Assembly: GCA_049671745.1 (NCBI GenBank)
Contig: JBATVL010000059.1
Span: 62,001-126,000 of the forward strand
Length of the DNA stretch: 64,000 nt
Source of the DNA: SNAP01 sp049671745
GTDB lineage: Bacteria > Bacteroidota > Bacteroidia > Bacteroidales > Marinifilaceae
Direction of reading: 5' to 3'
Shown here: positions 1 through 7,392 of the stretch, one piece after another
Layout: each line of letters begins with the position of its first letter
Numbering within the stretch: the first letter of the stretch is position 1
Notes under the pieces: generated by a model
What the model saw: the letters and a program-made list of their open reading frames with translations, nothing else
Databases searched by the model: none
What the model was told of the DNA's origin: nothing
Made by a program: the position numbers and the translations under genes

Positions 1-192
1 CAAAAAGGCAATACTTCTGATATGATTTTCAAGATTGATGAACTTATTGCATACATTTCGAAGTTTTATACTCTTAAGATTGGTGATTTAATTTACACTG
101 GAACACCTCCAGGAGTAGGAAAGATAGAGATTGGTGATAAATTAGAAGCGTTTATTGGTGAACGGAACATGTTAGTTTGCAACGTCTTATAA
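1..192 (+). CDS. Fumarylacetoacetate hydrolase family protein, C-terminal end (5' truncated by window)
   Basis: The open frame enters from the left edge and ends with TAA at 190-192, leaving 63 residues. It contains TGTPPGVGKIEIGD followed by a short strand and the C-terminal residues CNVL. The TGTPxGVG turn is the C-terminal signature of the FAH superfamily (fumarylacetoacetase, 2-hydroxyhepta-2,4-diene-1,7-dioate isomerase, acylpyruvase), metal-dependent enzymes that cleave or isomerise C-C bonds of keto acids. The metal ligands and N-terminal part lie outside the window, so the substrate cannot be given. A tRNA-Ser gene with its own promoter follows after 90 bp. Confidence 0.8.
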   Translation, partial: QKGNTSDMIFKIDELIAYISKFYTLKIGDLIYTGTPPGVGKIEIGDKLEAFIGERNMLVCNVL

Positions 193-241
193 AAACCATT
201 AGAAAAAGATTGATTTTTATTGAATAAAAGTACTGCAAAAG

Positions 242-272
242 TTTGGTGTTTCTGAAAAATGAGCTACTTTTG
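242..272 (+). promoter_or_regulatory. Bacteroidota-type promoter of tRNA-Ser copy 1
   Basis: TTTG at 242-245, a 19-bp spacer, then TACTTTTG at 265-272 matches the Bacteroides -33/-7 consensus (TTTG, 19-21 bp, TAnnTTTG) exactly. The mature tRNA starts 11 bp downstream of the -7 box, so the 5' leader should be only a few nucleotides. Confidence 0.8.
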
Positions 273-282
273 CAGTGCATCA

Positions 283-367
283 GGAGAGATGGCAGAGTGG
301 TCGAATGCGGTAGTCTTGAAAACTATTGTACTGCAAGGTACCGGGGGTTCGAATCCCTCTCTCTCCG
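283..367 (+). tRNA. tRNA-Ser(UGA), copy 1
   Basis: The 85-nt gene has a seven-base-pair acceptor stem (GGAGAGA with TCTCTCC), a G discriminator at 367, the D-loop sequence around GGTCGAATGC, anticodon TGA at 317-319 in the loop CTTGAAA, a long variable arm typical of class II tRNAs, and GGTTCGAATCC in the T arm. No CCA is encoded. It reads UCN serine codons. An identical gene lies at 2078-2162. Confidence 0.95.
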
Positions 368-376
368 CTGGTAAAA

Positions 377-404
377 GAGCTTGTTTTTAACAAGCTCCTT
401 TTTT
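377..404 (+). terminator. Rho-independent terminator of tRNA-Ser copy 1
   Basis: GAGCTTG pairs with CAAGCTC around a short T/A loop and is followed by a T run (399-404). The hairpin is shared, apart from small substitutions, with the second tRNA-Ser cassette. The remaining 367 bp before the porin gene hold one promoter-like site and nothing else I can recognise. Confidence 0.75.
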
Positions 405-579
405 ATGCCTTTTACTTTCTTATATCTTCATTGTTGATATTGATATTCTGTCATATTCAATATTACAGTCCCTTTGTGTATAATGATATTTCTGTTTTTT
501 AAGATGCCCTATTATGATATATTGTTTAGACTCACAGGTGCTTAGTTCAGAATAAATTAGTAAAAGGATATAATAATAG

Positions 580-609
580 TTGTCATTGATTAATTAAAGT
601 GTAAATTTG
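580..609 (+). promoter_or_regulatory. Candidate promoter of the porin-like gene
   Basis: TAAATTTG at 602-609 fits the Bacteroidota -7 box TAnnTTTG, with TTG at 580-582 nineteen bases upstream. If used, the porin transcript would carry an untranslated leader of about 155 nt. Other sites in this AT-rich gap cannot be excluded. Confidence 0.4.
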
Positions 610-771
610 TTGCATTAATTCCCTCATTAGCTATGTGGTGGACAATAGCAAGTAGTGAGGATTCTTCGCGGAATTCTATATCATACAATAAACTCAAACT
701 ATTTTTATTAAGGTAACTGTTTTTTTCATAAAGAGAGAAATAGGAAACTAAAATTATTAGAATGTAATACT

Positions 772-1890
772 ATGTATAAAAAATTTACAACAAGCTTATT
801 GGTGATTTTATTGGCAGCATTGAATATGTGTGCCCAAGAACAAGTTGAAAAGAACAAAGATTTTGTAAAGATTGGTGGAGCCTTTCGTTACACTTATATG
901 AACAATAGTTGGAATCAAAGTCATAAAGATAAAGGCGGGCAAGCCATTTTCGATGCTATGATATTTACTGCAAAAGGTGAACTAAAGGGAGTTGAATTTG
1001 CAGTAGAGACACGTTATTATGCAGAATCTTTTGGTGGTTTCATGCTACGTAATGGATATATTGGTTTGCCTTTGACTGATAATCTGAAACTTAAGGTAGG
1101 TATGCCAAGAACTCCTTTTGGTATTATGCCTTTTACTGGAAATAGTTTCATGTTTAATATGCCTTATTATATGGGCTTTGAAGATGATGCCGACATAGGT
1201 GCCTTATTAGAATATAAATGTAATAATTTAGAGGCTCAGCTTAATTTTTCTAAGAATTCTGAAGATGTTTTTAGTAGTAAGAATAAGAGATATGCTTATG
1301 ACATTAGTGGGGAAAATGAAGAATTGAACCAATTAACTGCTCGTATGGCTTATCATTTTGGTGATAAGAAACAACATGAAATTGGTGGTTCTGCTCAATA
1401 TGGACAAATCTACAATACAAAAACACAAGATACAGGAGATAAATATGCTTTTGCTGTACACGGAGTATTCAAATTTAACCGTTGGGACATAAAGGCTGAA
1501 GCTATTGCTTGTGAGTTTAATCCTAAAGATTCTGTTTCTAAAGACTTTATTGAGATGGGGGCTTTTAATGGCGCTTATGAAATGGCTCGTAAAGGTTTTG
1601 TATATTCTTTAAGTATAGGTTATCAAATTCCTCTTAATTATAAATTCTTGGACGATATTAAATTTTATAATGATTTCTCTGCTTATGAGAAGTCAGTATC
1701 CGATTATGATAGTTCATATATGAATGTGCTTGGTTGTATGTTACATACAGGGCCTGTTTATATATTGATTGACTACGTGTTGGCGAATAATCATCCTTGG
1801 ATAGGAGATAATTACAAGCAAGGTCTTTCTGTTGGAGGCGAGAAGAGCTGGAATAAACGTTTTAATGTGAATATAGGTCTATATTTCTAG
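772..1890 (+). CDS. Porin-like outer-membrane beta-barrel protein
   Basis: The 372-residue protein starts with a signal peptide (MYKKFTTSLLVILLAALNMCAQ) probably cut near CA-QEQ. The rest is alternating hydrophobic/polar strands with the typical barrel features RYYAESFGGFMLRNGYIGL and KVGMPRTPFGIMPF, which resemble phosphate-selective porin (OprO/OprP)-like families in Bacteroidales, and it ends in a terminal aromatic residue (GLYF), the usual BamA recognition feature. It should sit in the outer membrane; the substrate is unknown. It is a single-gene unit with its own terminator, and it lies between two identical tRNA-Ser cassettes. A cysteine at residue 20 could suggest a lipoprotein, but the residues before it (LNM) are a poor lipobox. 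Confidence 0.7.
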   Translation: MYKKFTTSLLVILLAALNMCAQEQVEKNKDFVKIGGAFRYTYMNNSWNQSHKDKGGQAIFDAMIFTAKGELKGVEFAVETRYYAESFGGFMLRNGYIGLPLTDNLKLKVGMPRTPFGIMPFTGNSFMFNMPYYMGFEDDADIGALLEYKCNNLEAQLNFSKNSEDVFSSKNKRYAYDISGENEELNQLTARMAYHFGDKKQHEIGGSAQYGQIYNTKTQDTGDKYAFAVHGVFKFNRWDIKAEAIACEFNPKDSVSKDFIEMGAFNGAYEMARKGFVYSLSIGYQIPLNYKFLDDIKFYNDFSAYEKSVSDYDSSYMNVLGCMLHTGPVYILIDYVLANNHPWIGDNYKQGLSVGGEKSWNKRFNVNIGLYF

Positions 1891-1921
1891 ATCTTTTGTT
1901 TCTTTATATGAAGATTAAACG

Positions 1922-1960
1922 GACATTATAAATATATTAGTATTTATAATGTCTTTTTTT
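1922..1960 (+). terminator. Terminator of the porin-like gene
   Basis: A perfect 13-bp stem (GACATTATAAATA with TATTTATAATGTC) is followed by seven T residues, 31 bp after the porin stop codon. Confidence 0.85.
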
Positions 1961-2036
1961 ATTACATGCTTTCTCTCTGATTATTAATAATCTAAGCTTA
2001 TTACATGATAAAAATACTCTGAAAGCCCTTTAAAAG

Positions 2037-2067
2037 TTTGTAGTTTAGAAAAATTAAGTTACTTTTG
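2037..2067 (+). promoter_or_regulatory. Promoter of tRNA-Ser copy 2
   Basis: TTTG at 2037-2040, a 19-bp spacer and TACTTTTG at 2060-2067 reproduce the promoter of copy 1. The spacer sequence has diverged between the copies while both boxes are unchanged, which supports function. Confidence 0.8.
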
Positions 2068-2077
2068 CAGTGCATCA

Positions 2078-2162
2078 GGAGAGATGGCAGAGTGGTCGAA
2101 TGCGGTAGTCTTGAAAACTATTGTACTGCAAGGTACCGGGGGTTCGAATCCCTCTCTCTCCG
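2078..2162 (+). tRNA. tRNA-Ser(UGA), copy 2
   Basis: This gene is identical in all 85 bases to the gene at 283-367, with the same anticodon TGA, long variable arm and unencoded CCA. Identity extends from the -7 box through 6 bp beyond the tRNA (109 bp in all), then continues imperfectly through the terminator. The second copy is most simply a duplicated transcription cassette. Confidence 0.95.
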
Positions 2163-2170
2163 CTGGTAGA

Positions 2171-2199
2171 AGAGCTTGTTTTTAACAAGCTCTTTTTTT
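2171..2199 (+). terminator. Terminator of tRNA-Ser copy 2
   Basis: AGAGCTTGTT pairs with AACAAGCTCT, followed by a run of seven T residues. It is the duplicate of the hairpin at 377-404. Confidence 0.8.
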
Positions 2200-2365
2200 G
2201 TATATGTATATTTTAATAATGTCTTTTATCTTTCATTTAATAATGATTGAGAGTATAAACAACTTTAAATGAAAGGTTTGCTATCTATTACATAAAAAAG
2301 ATTAGTAAATATTCCAAAAAGCTTGTAAATACAAGGGATTTTACCTTTCTTTGTGGTACCAAAAT

Positions 2366-2438
2366 ACGGGAGTAGCTCAGTTGGTAGAGCACTGGTCTCC
2401 AAAACCAGGTGTCGGGAGTTCGAGCCTCTCCTCCCGTG
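2366..2438 (+). tRNA. tRNA-Trp(CCA)
   Basis: The 73-nt gene has the acceptor stem ACGGGAG/CTCCCGT, discriminator G, D arm AGCTCAGTTGGTAGAGC, anticodon stem CTGGT/ACCAG with loop CTCCAAA (anticodon CCA at 2399-2401) and T arm with GTTCGAG. CCA is not encoded. In many Bacteroidales tRNA-Trp sits upstream of secE-nusG; here it stands alone with its own terminator. Confidence 0.95.
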
Positions 2439-2447
2439 CAAGAGGTT

Positions 2448-2479
2448 AGAGCCTATCTTTTTTAGATAGGCTCTTTTTT
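2448..2479 (+). terminator. Terminator after tRNA-Trp
   Basis: A perfect 11-bp stem (AGAGCCTATCT with AGATAGGCTCT) around a T5 loop is followed by a T run. It lies 9 bp beyond the tRNA. Confidence 0.85.
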
Positions 2480-2568
2480 ATGCTTTAATTTTTACTGTGA
2501 AATTTATATAAATAAAGAAGCTGCCTATTAACAAACAGCTTCTTGAGATTATTTGATTCTATTATCTT

Positions 2569-5046
2569 TTATTCAAAAGTGACAACAGTAATTCCTGCGC
2601 CACCCATTTGTAAACTTTCATCTTTATAAGAGCGAATAACATTAACTGTTGCAAGATATTCACGTATCATATTTCGCAGAATACCATGGCCTGTTCCATG
2701 AAGTATACGAACTTCTCCAGCACCAACCATTATTGCTTGGTCTATAAATTCCATAGTTTCCATTAGAGCCTCTTCTCCACGAACACCTCTAAGGTCAATT
2801 CGTGGCTTGAAATTCATTTTAAGCTTGTAAATATTCTCTTGTATCAAAGAGGTAGAAGAACGAGCATTGGACTTCTTAGCTTTATTCTTTGACACATATT
2901 CAAGGTCTTTAACACGAACTGAAGTCATTAAATTACCAAGAGCAACTATTGCAGTGTTCTTGTTTATTTCTATAACCTCGCCAATAGTTCCAGATTTCTT
3001 AATCTTTACATTGTCTCCTATATCTATGCTTGTCTTTTTCTTAACAGGAAGTGCAGCTTGAATTTCTTTTTCAGTAGGAGCTGGCTTGTCTTTAGAACGT
3101 TTCTCTTCTCTTTCCTTAAGTTTATTAATCTTGTGCTTTATCCTTGAGTCTTCTTCTAGGTTTATTTTCCCAAGGTTCTCCTTAGTTTTCTCAAGATTTT
3201 TTCTAGATTCTTTAGTCTTAGTTTTATCTGCTTGATGCTCCTTAATCTCACGAATAGTTCGTTCTATAGACTTATTAGCTTCGGCAATAATTGTTTCCGC
3301 TTGCTTTTTAGCCTCTTCAAGAATCTCTTTTCTTAATCGATTAGCTTCTTGTAGTTCTTTATCGTATTTCTCTACTATTTTATCTAACTTCTTTTCGTTA
3401 TCATGAATCTTACGACGTTTGTTTTCCCAGTATTTTTTATCTCGAGCAATATCTTTAAGATTTTGATCGAAATTTATATGATCTTCACCAATTTTATGTG
3501 TTGCATCATCAAGAATATCTTTAGGTAAGCCTATCTTTTTAGCAATTTCAAAAGCAAATGACGAACCTGGTTTTCCTATACGTAACTCAAATAGAGGTTT
3601 CATATGCTGAGAATCGTAAAGCATTGCACCATTTATTACTCCAGGAGTAGATTCTGCGTAATGTTTAAGATTTGTGTAGTGAGTAGTTATAACGCCTTTA
3701 ACCTTCTTGTTATTTAACTTGTGTAGAATTGCCTCAGCAATAGATCCTCCAAGCATTGGCTCTGTACCAGTACCAAATTCGTCAATAAGAATGAGGCTAT
3801 CCGCACTTGAATGTTTAACGAAATTCTTCATGTTTGTAAGATGAGAACTATATGTACTCAAATCGTTTTCCATAGATTGCTCATCGCCTATATCTATGAA
3901 TACATCGCTGAATATTCCCATTTGCGAATTATCTGCTAATGGAACAGGCATTCCACATTGGAACATGTATTGTATTAGTCCTACTGTTTTTAAACAAACA
4001 GATTTACCCCCTGCATTGGGGCCTGAGATAAGTAATATTCTATCTTCTTCGCTTAGTTTAATGTTTAGTGGTACAACTATTTTTCCTTCTTCTTTATTTG
4101 AAAGATAAAGGAGAGGATGACGTGCGTCTACCCAATCGAAAGATGGTTTATTGTCGAATTCAGGAACAAGTGCATCTACGTTTAAAGAATAAAGAGCTTT
4201 TGCTCTTACGAAATCTATGAATCCAAGGAAATTGTATGCAGGTATTAAATCGTCTATATAAGGTCGAATTTCTGTACAGAAAGCAATAAGAATTTTCATT
4301 ATCTCTCTTCTTTCAAGATATTCTAATTCTTTAATTTGATTGTTTGTTTCTACAATCTCTGTTGGTTCTATATATGAAGTCTTACCTGTAGATGATTCAT
4401 CATGAACTATTCCTTTTATTTGTCTTTTGTGAGCAGCAGGAACTGGAATAACCATTCTACCATCACGTATAGATATAGATGTATCTGGATCAGCCCATCC
4501 CTCTTTTTGGGCTTGTTGCATCAAGGCATTCATTCTTCTTGAAATACCAGATTGTTTTTTAAGAATGTCTCTACGAATCTCACCTAATTGTGGACTTGCA
4601 GAATCTTTAATTGTTCCATATTTAGAAACGATGTTTTCTAAACGTTGTAAGATATATGGGTAGAGACGAAGTCGACCTGCCTTTTCAATAAGTTGAGGAT
4701 ATTTCTCTTCTTTATCTTTAAAAAAGCGAGATATAGCTGTTATTGATTCTAAAGAACGTTTTAATTTAAACAATTCTTGTGGATCAAGAAAAGCTCCATC
4801 TATACGTATCTTTTCTAGAGAATCTCTAACGTCAAAATAATGGGCTGTAGGGAAGGACTCTTCTTCTTGACAGATTGTAATGAATTCCTCAGTCTCTCTT
4901 AGCGTTTTTTCTATTGTTCGCCATGAAAGACTGAAGCTCATCTTGTCGACTAATTCGCTGCCAAGAGAGCTTAAGCATAATTTCTTTAAAGAAATCCTTA
5001 TTTTGCTGAATCCTATTTTGTCCTCTAAATTATTTGGGTATATCAC
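2569..5046 (-). CDS. mutS2: MutS2 family ATPase/endonuclease with Smr domain
   Basis: The 825-residue protein has the full MutS2 layout: MutS-type core and clamp region, an ABC-type ATPase with Walker A GPNAGGKS at 342-349 and Walker B LILIDEFGTGTEP, a long charged coiled coil (roughly 500-660), a KOW-like segment, and a C-terminal Smr nuclease domain (about 750-825) with DLRG and HGTGHG motifs. MutS2 proteins suppress homologous recombination by acting on branched DNA and in some bacteria rescue collided ribosomes; they do not take part in mismatch repair. Length is normal. The start is the first Met of the frame, with no Shine-Dalgarno sequence. A decayed copy of its first codons lies just upstream (see 5094-5375). 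Confidence 0.95.
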   Translation of the reverse strand: MIYPNNLEDKIGFSKIRISLKKLCLSSLGSELVDKMSFSLSWRTIEKTLRETEEFITICQEEESFPTAHYFDVRDSLEKIRIDGAFLDPQELFKLKRSLESITAISRFFKDKEEKYPQLIEKAGRLRLYPYILQRLENIVSKYGTIKDSASPQLGEIRRDILKKQSGISRRMNALMQQAQKEGWADPDTSISIRDGRMVIPVPAAHKRQIKGIVHDESSTGKTSYIEPTEIVETNNQIKELEYLERREIMKILIAFCTEIRPYIDDLIPAYNFLGFIDFVRAKALYSLNVDALVPEFDNKPSFDWVDARHPLLYLSNKEEGKIVVPLNIKLSEEDRILLISGPNAGGKSVCLKTVGLIQYMFQCGMPVPLADNSQMGIFSDVFIDIGDEQSMENDLSTYSSHLTNMKNFVKHSSADSLILIDEFGTGTEPMLGGSIAEAILHKLNNKKVKGVITTHYTNLKHYAESTPGVINGAMLYDSQHMKPLFELRIGKPGSSFAFEIAKKIGLPKDILDDATHKIGEDHINFDQNLKDIARDKKYWENKRRKIHDNEKKLDKIVEKYDKELQEANRLRKEILEEAKKQAETIIAEANKSIERTIREIKEHQADKTKTKESRKNLEKTKENLGKINLEEDSRIKHKINKLKEREEKRSKDKPAPTEKEIQAALPVKKKTSIDIGDNVKIKKSGTIGEVIEINKNTAIVALGNLMTSVRVKDLEYVSKNKAKKSNARSSTSLIQENIYKLKMNFKPRIDLRGVRGEEALMETMEFIDQAIMVGAGEVRILHGTGHGILRNMIREYLATVNVIRSYKDESLQMGGAGITVVTFE

Positions 5047-5093
5047 TTTGTCCTCTTTTTATGTTTGGGACAAAAATAGTAAAAATAAGCTTA

Positions 5094-5375
5094 TTATTTT
5101 TTACCTATATACACTCCGCCTGATGTATTAACAGATATATCTTTTGGATTGCCATAATATTCGATATGTCCTACGCGTGATGCGTTTGCTTTTATTGTAT
5201 TTATGCTTTTTATATAGACGCCTGCATTTGCATGTTTTTTAAAAATTAATTTTAATTTTATATGAATGACTGTTTTTTGACTTGCAGTATTTTTGATTGT
5301 TATATATAAAAAACGAAAGCTCATCTTTTCAACATATTTGTTGTCAAGAGAGCTCGTGTATTTTATTTAAAGAAG
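5094..5375 (-). pseudogene. Chimeric duplication scar: mutS2 5' fragment joined to a DUF2807 gene remnant
   Basis: Read on the minus strand, about 5372-5310 resembles codons near the start of mutS2 (compare 4990-4932: TTCTTTAAA, then GAGCTCTCTTG against AAGCTCTCTTG, ending in AAGATGAGCTT). It runs straight into a degenerate copy of the neighbouring DUF2807 gene: KTVIHIKLK, then IKSINTIK, then ANASRVGHIEYYGNPKDI and VNTSGG match VVHITLK, IKSMNTIK, ANASSGGDIEYYGNPKNV and VKTSSGG in the intact gene. The middle beta-helix repeats are missing. A 76-codon frame (5094-5324) survives, but it begins on the mutS2-derived ATG and lacks a signal peptide, so it is probably not a functional gene. Gene order D-M'-D'-M is what a tandem duplication followed by decay leaves behind. 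Confidence 0.75.
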
Positions 5376-5381
5376 ATTAGT

Positions 5382-6134
5382 TTATTGTTTCTTATCTATA
5401 TCACCACCACTTGATGTCTTTACAGATACGTTTTTTGGATTGCCATAATATTCAATATCACCACCACTTGATGCGTTTGCTGTTATTGCATTTAGTGCAT
5501 ATACTTCAATCTCTGCAGCGCTTGATGCATCTACTATGGCATTTTGAGATTGTAGCTTTTTTGTTTCCACTTCTGAAGCACTAGAAGCATCTATTGTTAT
5601 GTTGTTACATTGTCCTTTTAATTTTACATTTGCAGCACTAGAAGCGTCTATTGTTATGTTTTCTGCTAAAACGGTTAGATTTACATTAGAAGCGGAAGAA
5701 ACGTCTATAGTTAGATTTCCAGTTTTAATTGTATTCATGCTTTTTATCGAGCCAGCTGAACTTGCATGAATCTCTTTAAGAGATTTTAATGTGATATGCA
5801 CTACTGCTTTTTTGTATTTTCTGATATTTATTCCTTTTTTCCAGTGGATATAAAGTGTATTATTACTTTTAACTTCTGTAATAAGGTATTGAATTAAGTT
5901 TTGTTCAGCTTCTACTTCTATAAATTCTTTGTTACCTTGTGTTATTTCTGCTGTAAGTCCAACAGATATTCTAATTTTGTCAAAATTCTTTATATCTGTT
6001 CTTTCTTCTTTAGCCATTATCTTATTTCCTTTTAGTCTTTCACCATAAGAGCAAGAGAATGTTAGACAAAGGAGTGTTATACACAGTAATTGTTTACTGA
6101 AAAAGACTAGGGTGTTATTTGTTAGATTTTTCAT
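5382..6134 (-). CDS. Head GIN domain (DUF2807) lipoprotein
   Basis: The 250-residue protein starts with a lipoprotein-type signal (MKNLTNNTLVFFSKQ, hydrophobic stretch, then TFSC with the cysteine at 28). After the linker comes the DUF2807 'putative auto-transporter adhesin, head GIN domain' fold: a right-handed beta-helix seen as repeated NITIDASSAANVK-like turns (TIDVSSASNV, TIDASSAANV, TIDASSASEV, IVDASSAAEI, ITANASSGGDI). These proteins are common cell-envelope lipoproteins in Bacteroidetes with unknown function. It runs in the same direction as mutS2, and the space between holds a decayed partial copy of both genes. Confidence 0.85.
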   Translation of the reverse strand: MKNLTNNTLVFFSKQLLCITLLCLTFSCSYGERLKGNKIMAKEERTDIKNFDKIRISVGLTAEITQGNKEFIEVEAEQNLIQYLITEVKSNNTLYIHWKKGINIRKYKKAVVHITLKSLKEIHASSAGSIKSMNTIKTGNLTIDVSSASNVNLTVLAENITIDASSAANVKLKGQCNNITIDASSASEVETKKLQSQNAIVDASSAAEIEVYALNAITANASSGGDIEYYGNPKNVSVKTSSGGDIDKKQ

Positions 6135-6271
6135 GATATTTGGATTTCTTAGTTAATAATCTAAACTTGAATGATATATTTACGTTTACTTATCTATGAC
6201 GTTTTATTTGTACGTTTAGTTACAAATGAATGTTTGTTAATATAACAATACTAATTATGAATTTTTGCATT

Positions 6272-7381
6272 ATGAAAAGGATATACGCATTTTTCTTCAT
6301 TTCTATTTTTGTTTGTTTCTTTAATGAGATACATGCTCAGATTAAGATTGATTTTAAAATCACATTATTTGAAGAAGAATCTAAAGGGGTTAAATTAATT
6401 ATTACCTCTAGTAAAGTTAAAGAGAAGAATAGAACTGCTAATTCTTCTGGTAGATGTACCATAAAGTTGGATTATAATGATTTCTATACAATAAAAGTTG
6501 TAAAGAAAGGCTATGTTAGTAAAATTGTAGAGTTTAACACAGATGTTACTCAGGAAATTATAGATCAAGGAGATGATTTTCCTAAGAAAAAGATTAAACT
6601 TACTCTTTACCCTAATAAAAAAGATGTGGATATTTCTCTTTGTTCTAAAGCGGTTGTTAAATATACCTATGATAGAGATATGGATGATTTTATGAGAGAT
6701 AAGAGATATGAATTAGCAATTGCTCCTGACCTTAAGATTCTAGAGGATAAGTTGAAAATTAGAGATGTAAAGACTAAGTCACTTGCTGTAGTTTCTAAAA
6801 AAGAAGAAAAGATTGTTAAGCCTATTTCTAAGCCTGTTGTAAGACCTGTTGTAAAGTCAGTTAACAAAAAGAAAGTCGTTAAAGAAATTAAAGCCAAAAG
6901 ATTTGTAAATAGCTCACATAATCCAAGAAAGAAAATAAGTCATTCGACTTCTGAACGTGTATATCCTCTTTATGCCGAAAAAGATGACAGAACATATATT
7001 GAAAGAGGAACTGATTTAAATAATACTCAGATTGCAATGGCATATGAGAAGTTTGATAAATTGATTGAGAAAGCTAGGAAATCTTATGTGGATAATAACT
7101 ATGCTTTGGCTCGTTATTATTTTGAGAATGCACTTCTTTTAGTTCGTCTTGAGGGGGAAAATCTTAGAATGTATAAATCTATTGATAAAAAGATACAAGA
7201 GATTAAAGAGAAAAAGGCCTCTGATAGATTCCTTACTTTAAAAAAGAAGGCTGATGATTTTTATGATAAGGGTTCCTTTACTTACTCACGTTATTTTTAT
7301 AGATTAGCACTGGATATAAAGTCTAATGATTCTTTAGTGATTAAGCGTTTGCAGGTTATAAAGAATAAATTAGATAAATAA
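6272..7381 (+). CDS. Exported protein of unknown function with a carboxypeptidase-regulatory-like N domain and C-terminal repeats
   Basis: I chose the ATG at 6272 (MKRIYAFFFISIFVCFF) because it opens a clean signal peptide ending HAQ; an in-frame ATG at 6230 would add 14 residues in front. The mature N-terminus (IKIDFKITLFEEESKG, then a strand pattern with GRCTIKLDYNDFYTIKVVKKGY) looks like a PEGA or CarboxypepD_reg-type beta-sandwich. The middle is Lys-rich and the last 110 residues contain two TPR-like helical repeats (YVDNNYALARYYFENALLL and YDKGSFTYSRYFYRLALDI). It probably resides in the periplasm. The stop is 11 bp before the SpmA-SpmB gene, so the two are likely cotranscribed. I do not recognise a specific function. 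Confidence 0.7.
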   Translation: MKRIYAFFFISIFVCFFNEIHAQIKIDFKITLFEEESKGVKLIITSSKVKEKNRTANSSGRCTIKLDYNDFYTIKVVKKGYVSKIVEFNTDVTQEIIDQGDDFPKKKIKLTLYPNKKDVDISLCSKAVVKYTYDRDMDDFMRDKRYELAIAPDLKILEDKLKIRDVKTKSLAVVSKKEEKIVKPISKPVVRPVVKSVNKKKVVKEIKAKRFVNSSHNPRKKISHSTSERVYPLYAEKDDRTYIERGTDLNNTQIAMAYEKFDKLIEKARKSYVDNNYALARYYFENALLLVRLEGENLRMYKSIDKKIQEIKEKKASDRFLTLKKKADDFYDKGSFTYSRYFYRLALDIKSNDSLVIKRLQVIKNKLDK

Positions 7382-7392
7382 ATGAATCTTTT

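Noticed and set aside
772..840. Lipoprotein signal in the porin-like protein
   Set aside because: Cys20 is preceded by LNM, which is a poor lipobox, and barrel proteins with a terminal Phe use ordinary signal peptides.
772..2077. Integrative element between tRNA-Ser copies used as att sites
   Set aside because: There is no integrase or other mobility gene between them and the repeated unit contains a full promoter, tRNA and terminator; a cassette duplication explains it better.
5094..5324. A 76-codon minus-strand frame as a small envelope protein
   Set aside because: It begins on an ATG derived from mutS2 and continues in a shortened DUF2807 copy without a signal peptide; I treat it as part of a duplication scar.
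6667..6897. Antisense and out-of-frame open stretches inside long genes (for example here, 12103-12432, 36906-37319, 54128-54859)
   Set aside because: They overlap genes with clear domain content, show no domain or signal of their own, and are expected by chance in AT-rich coding sequence.
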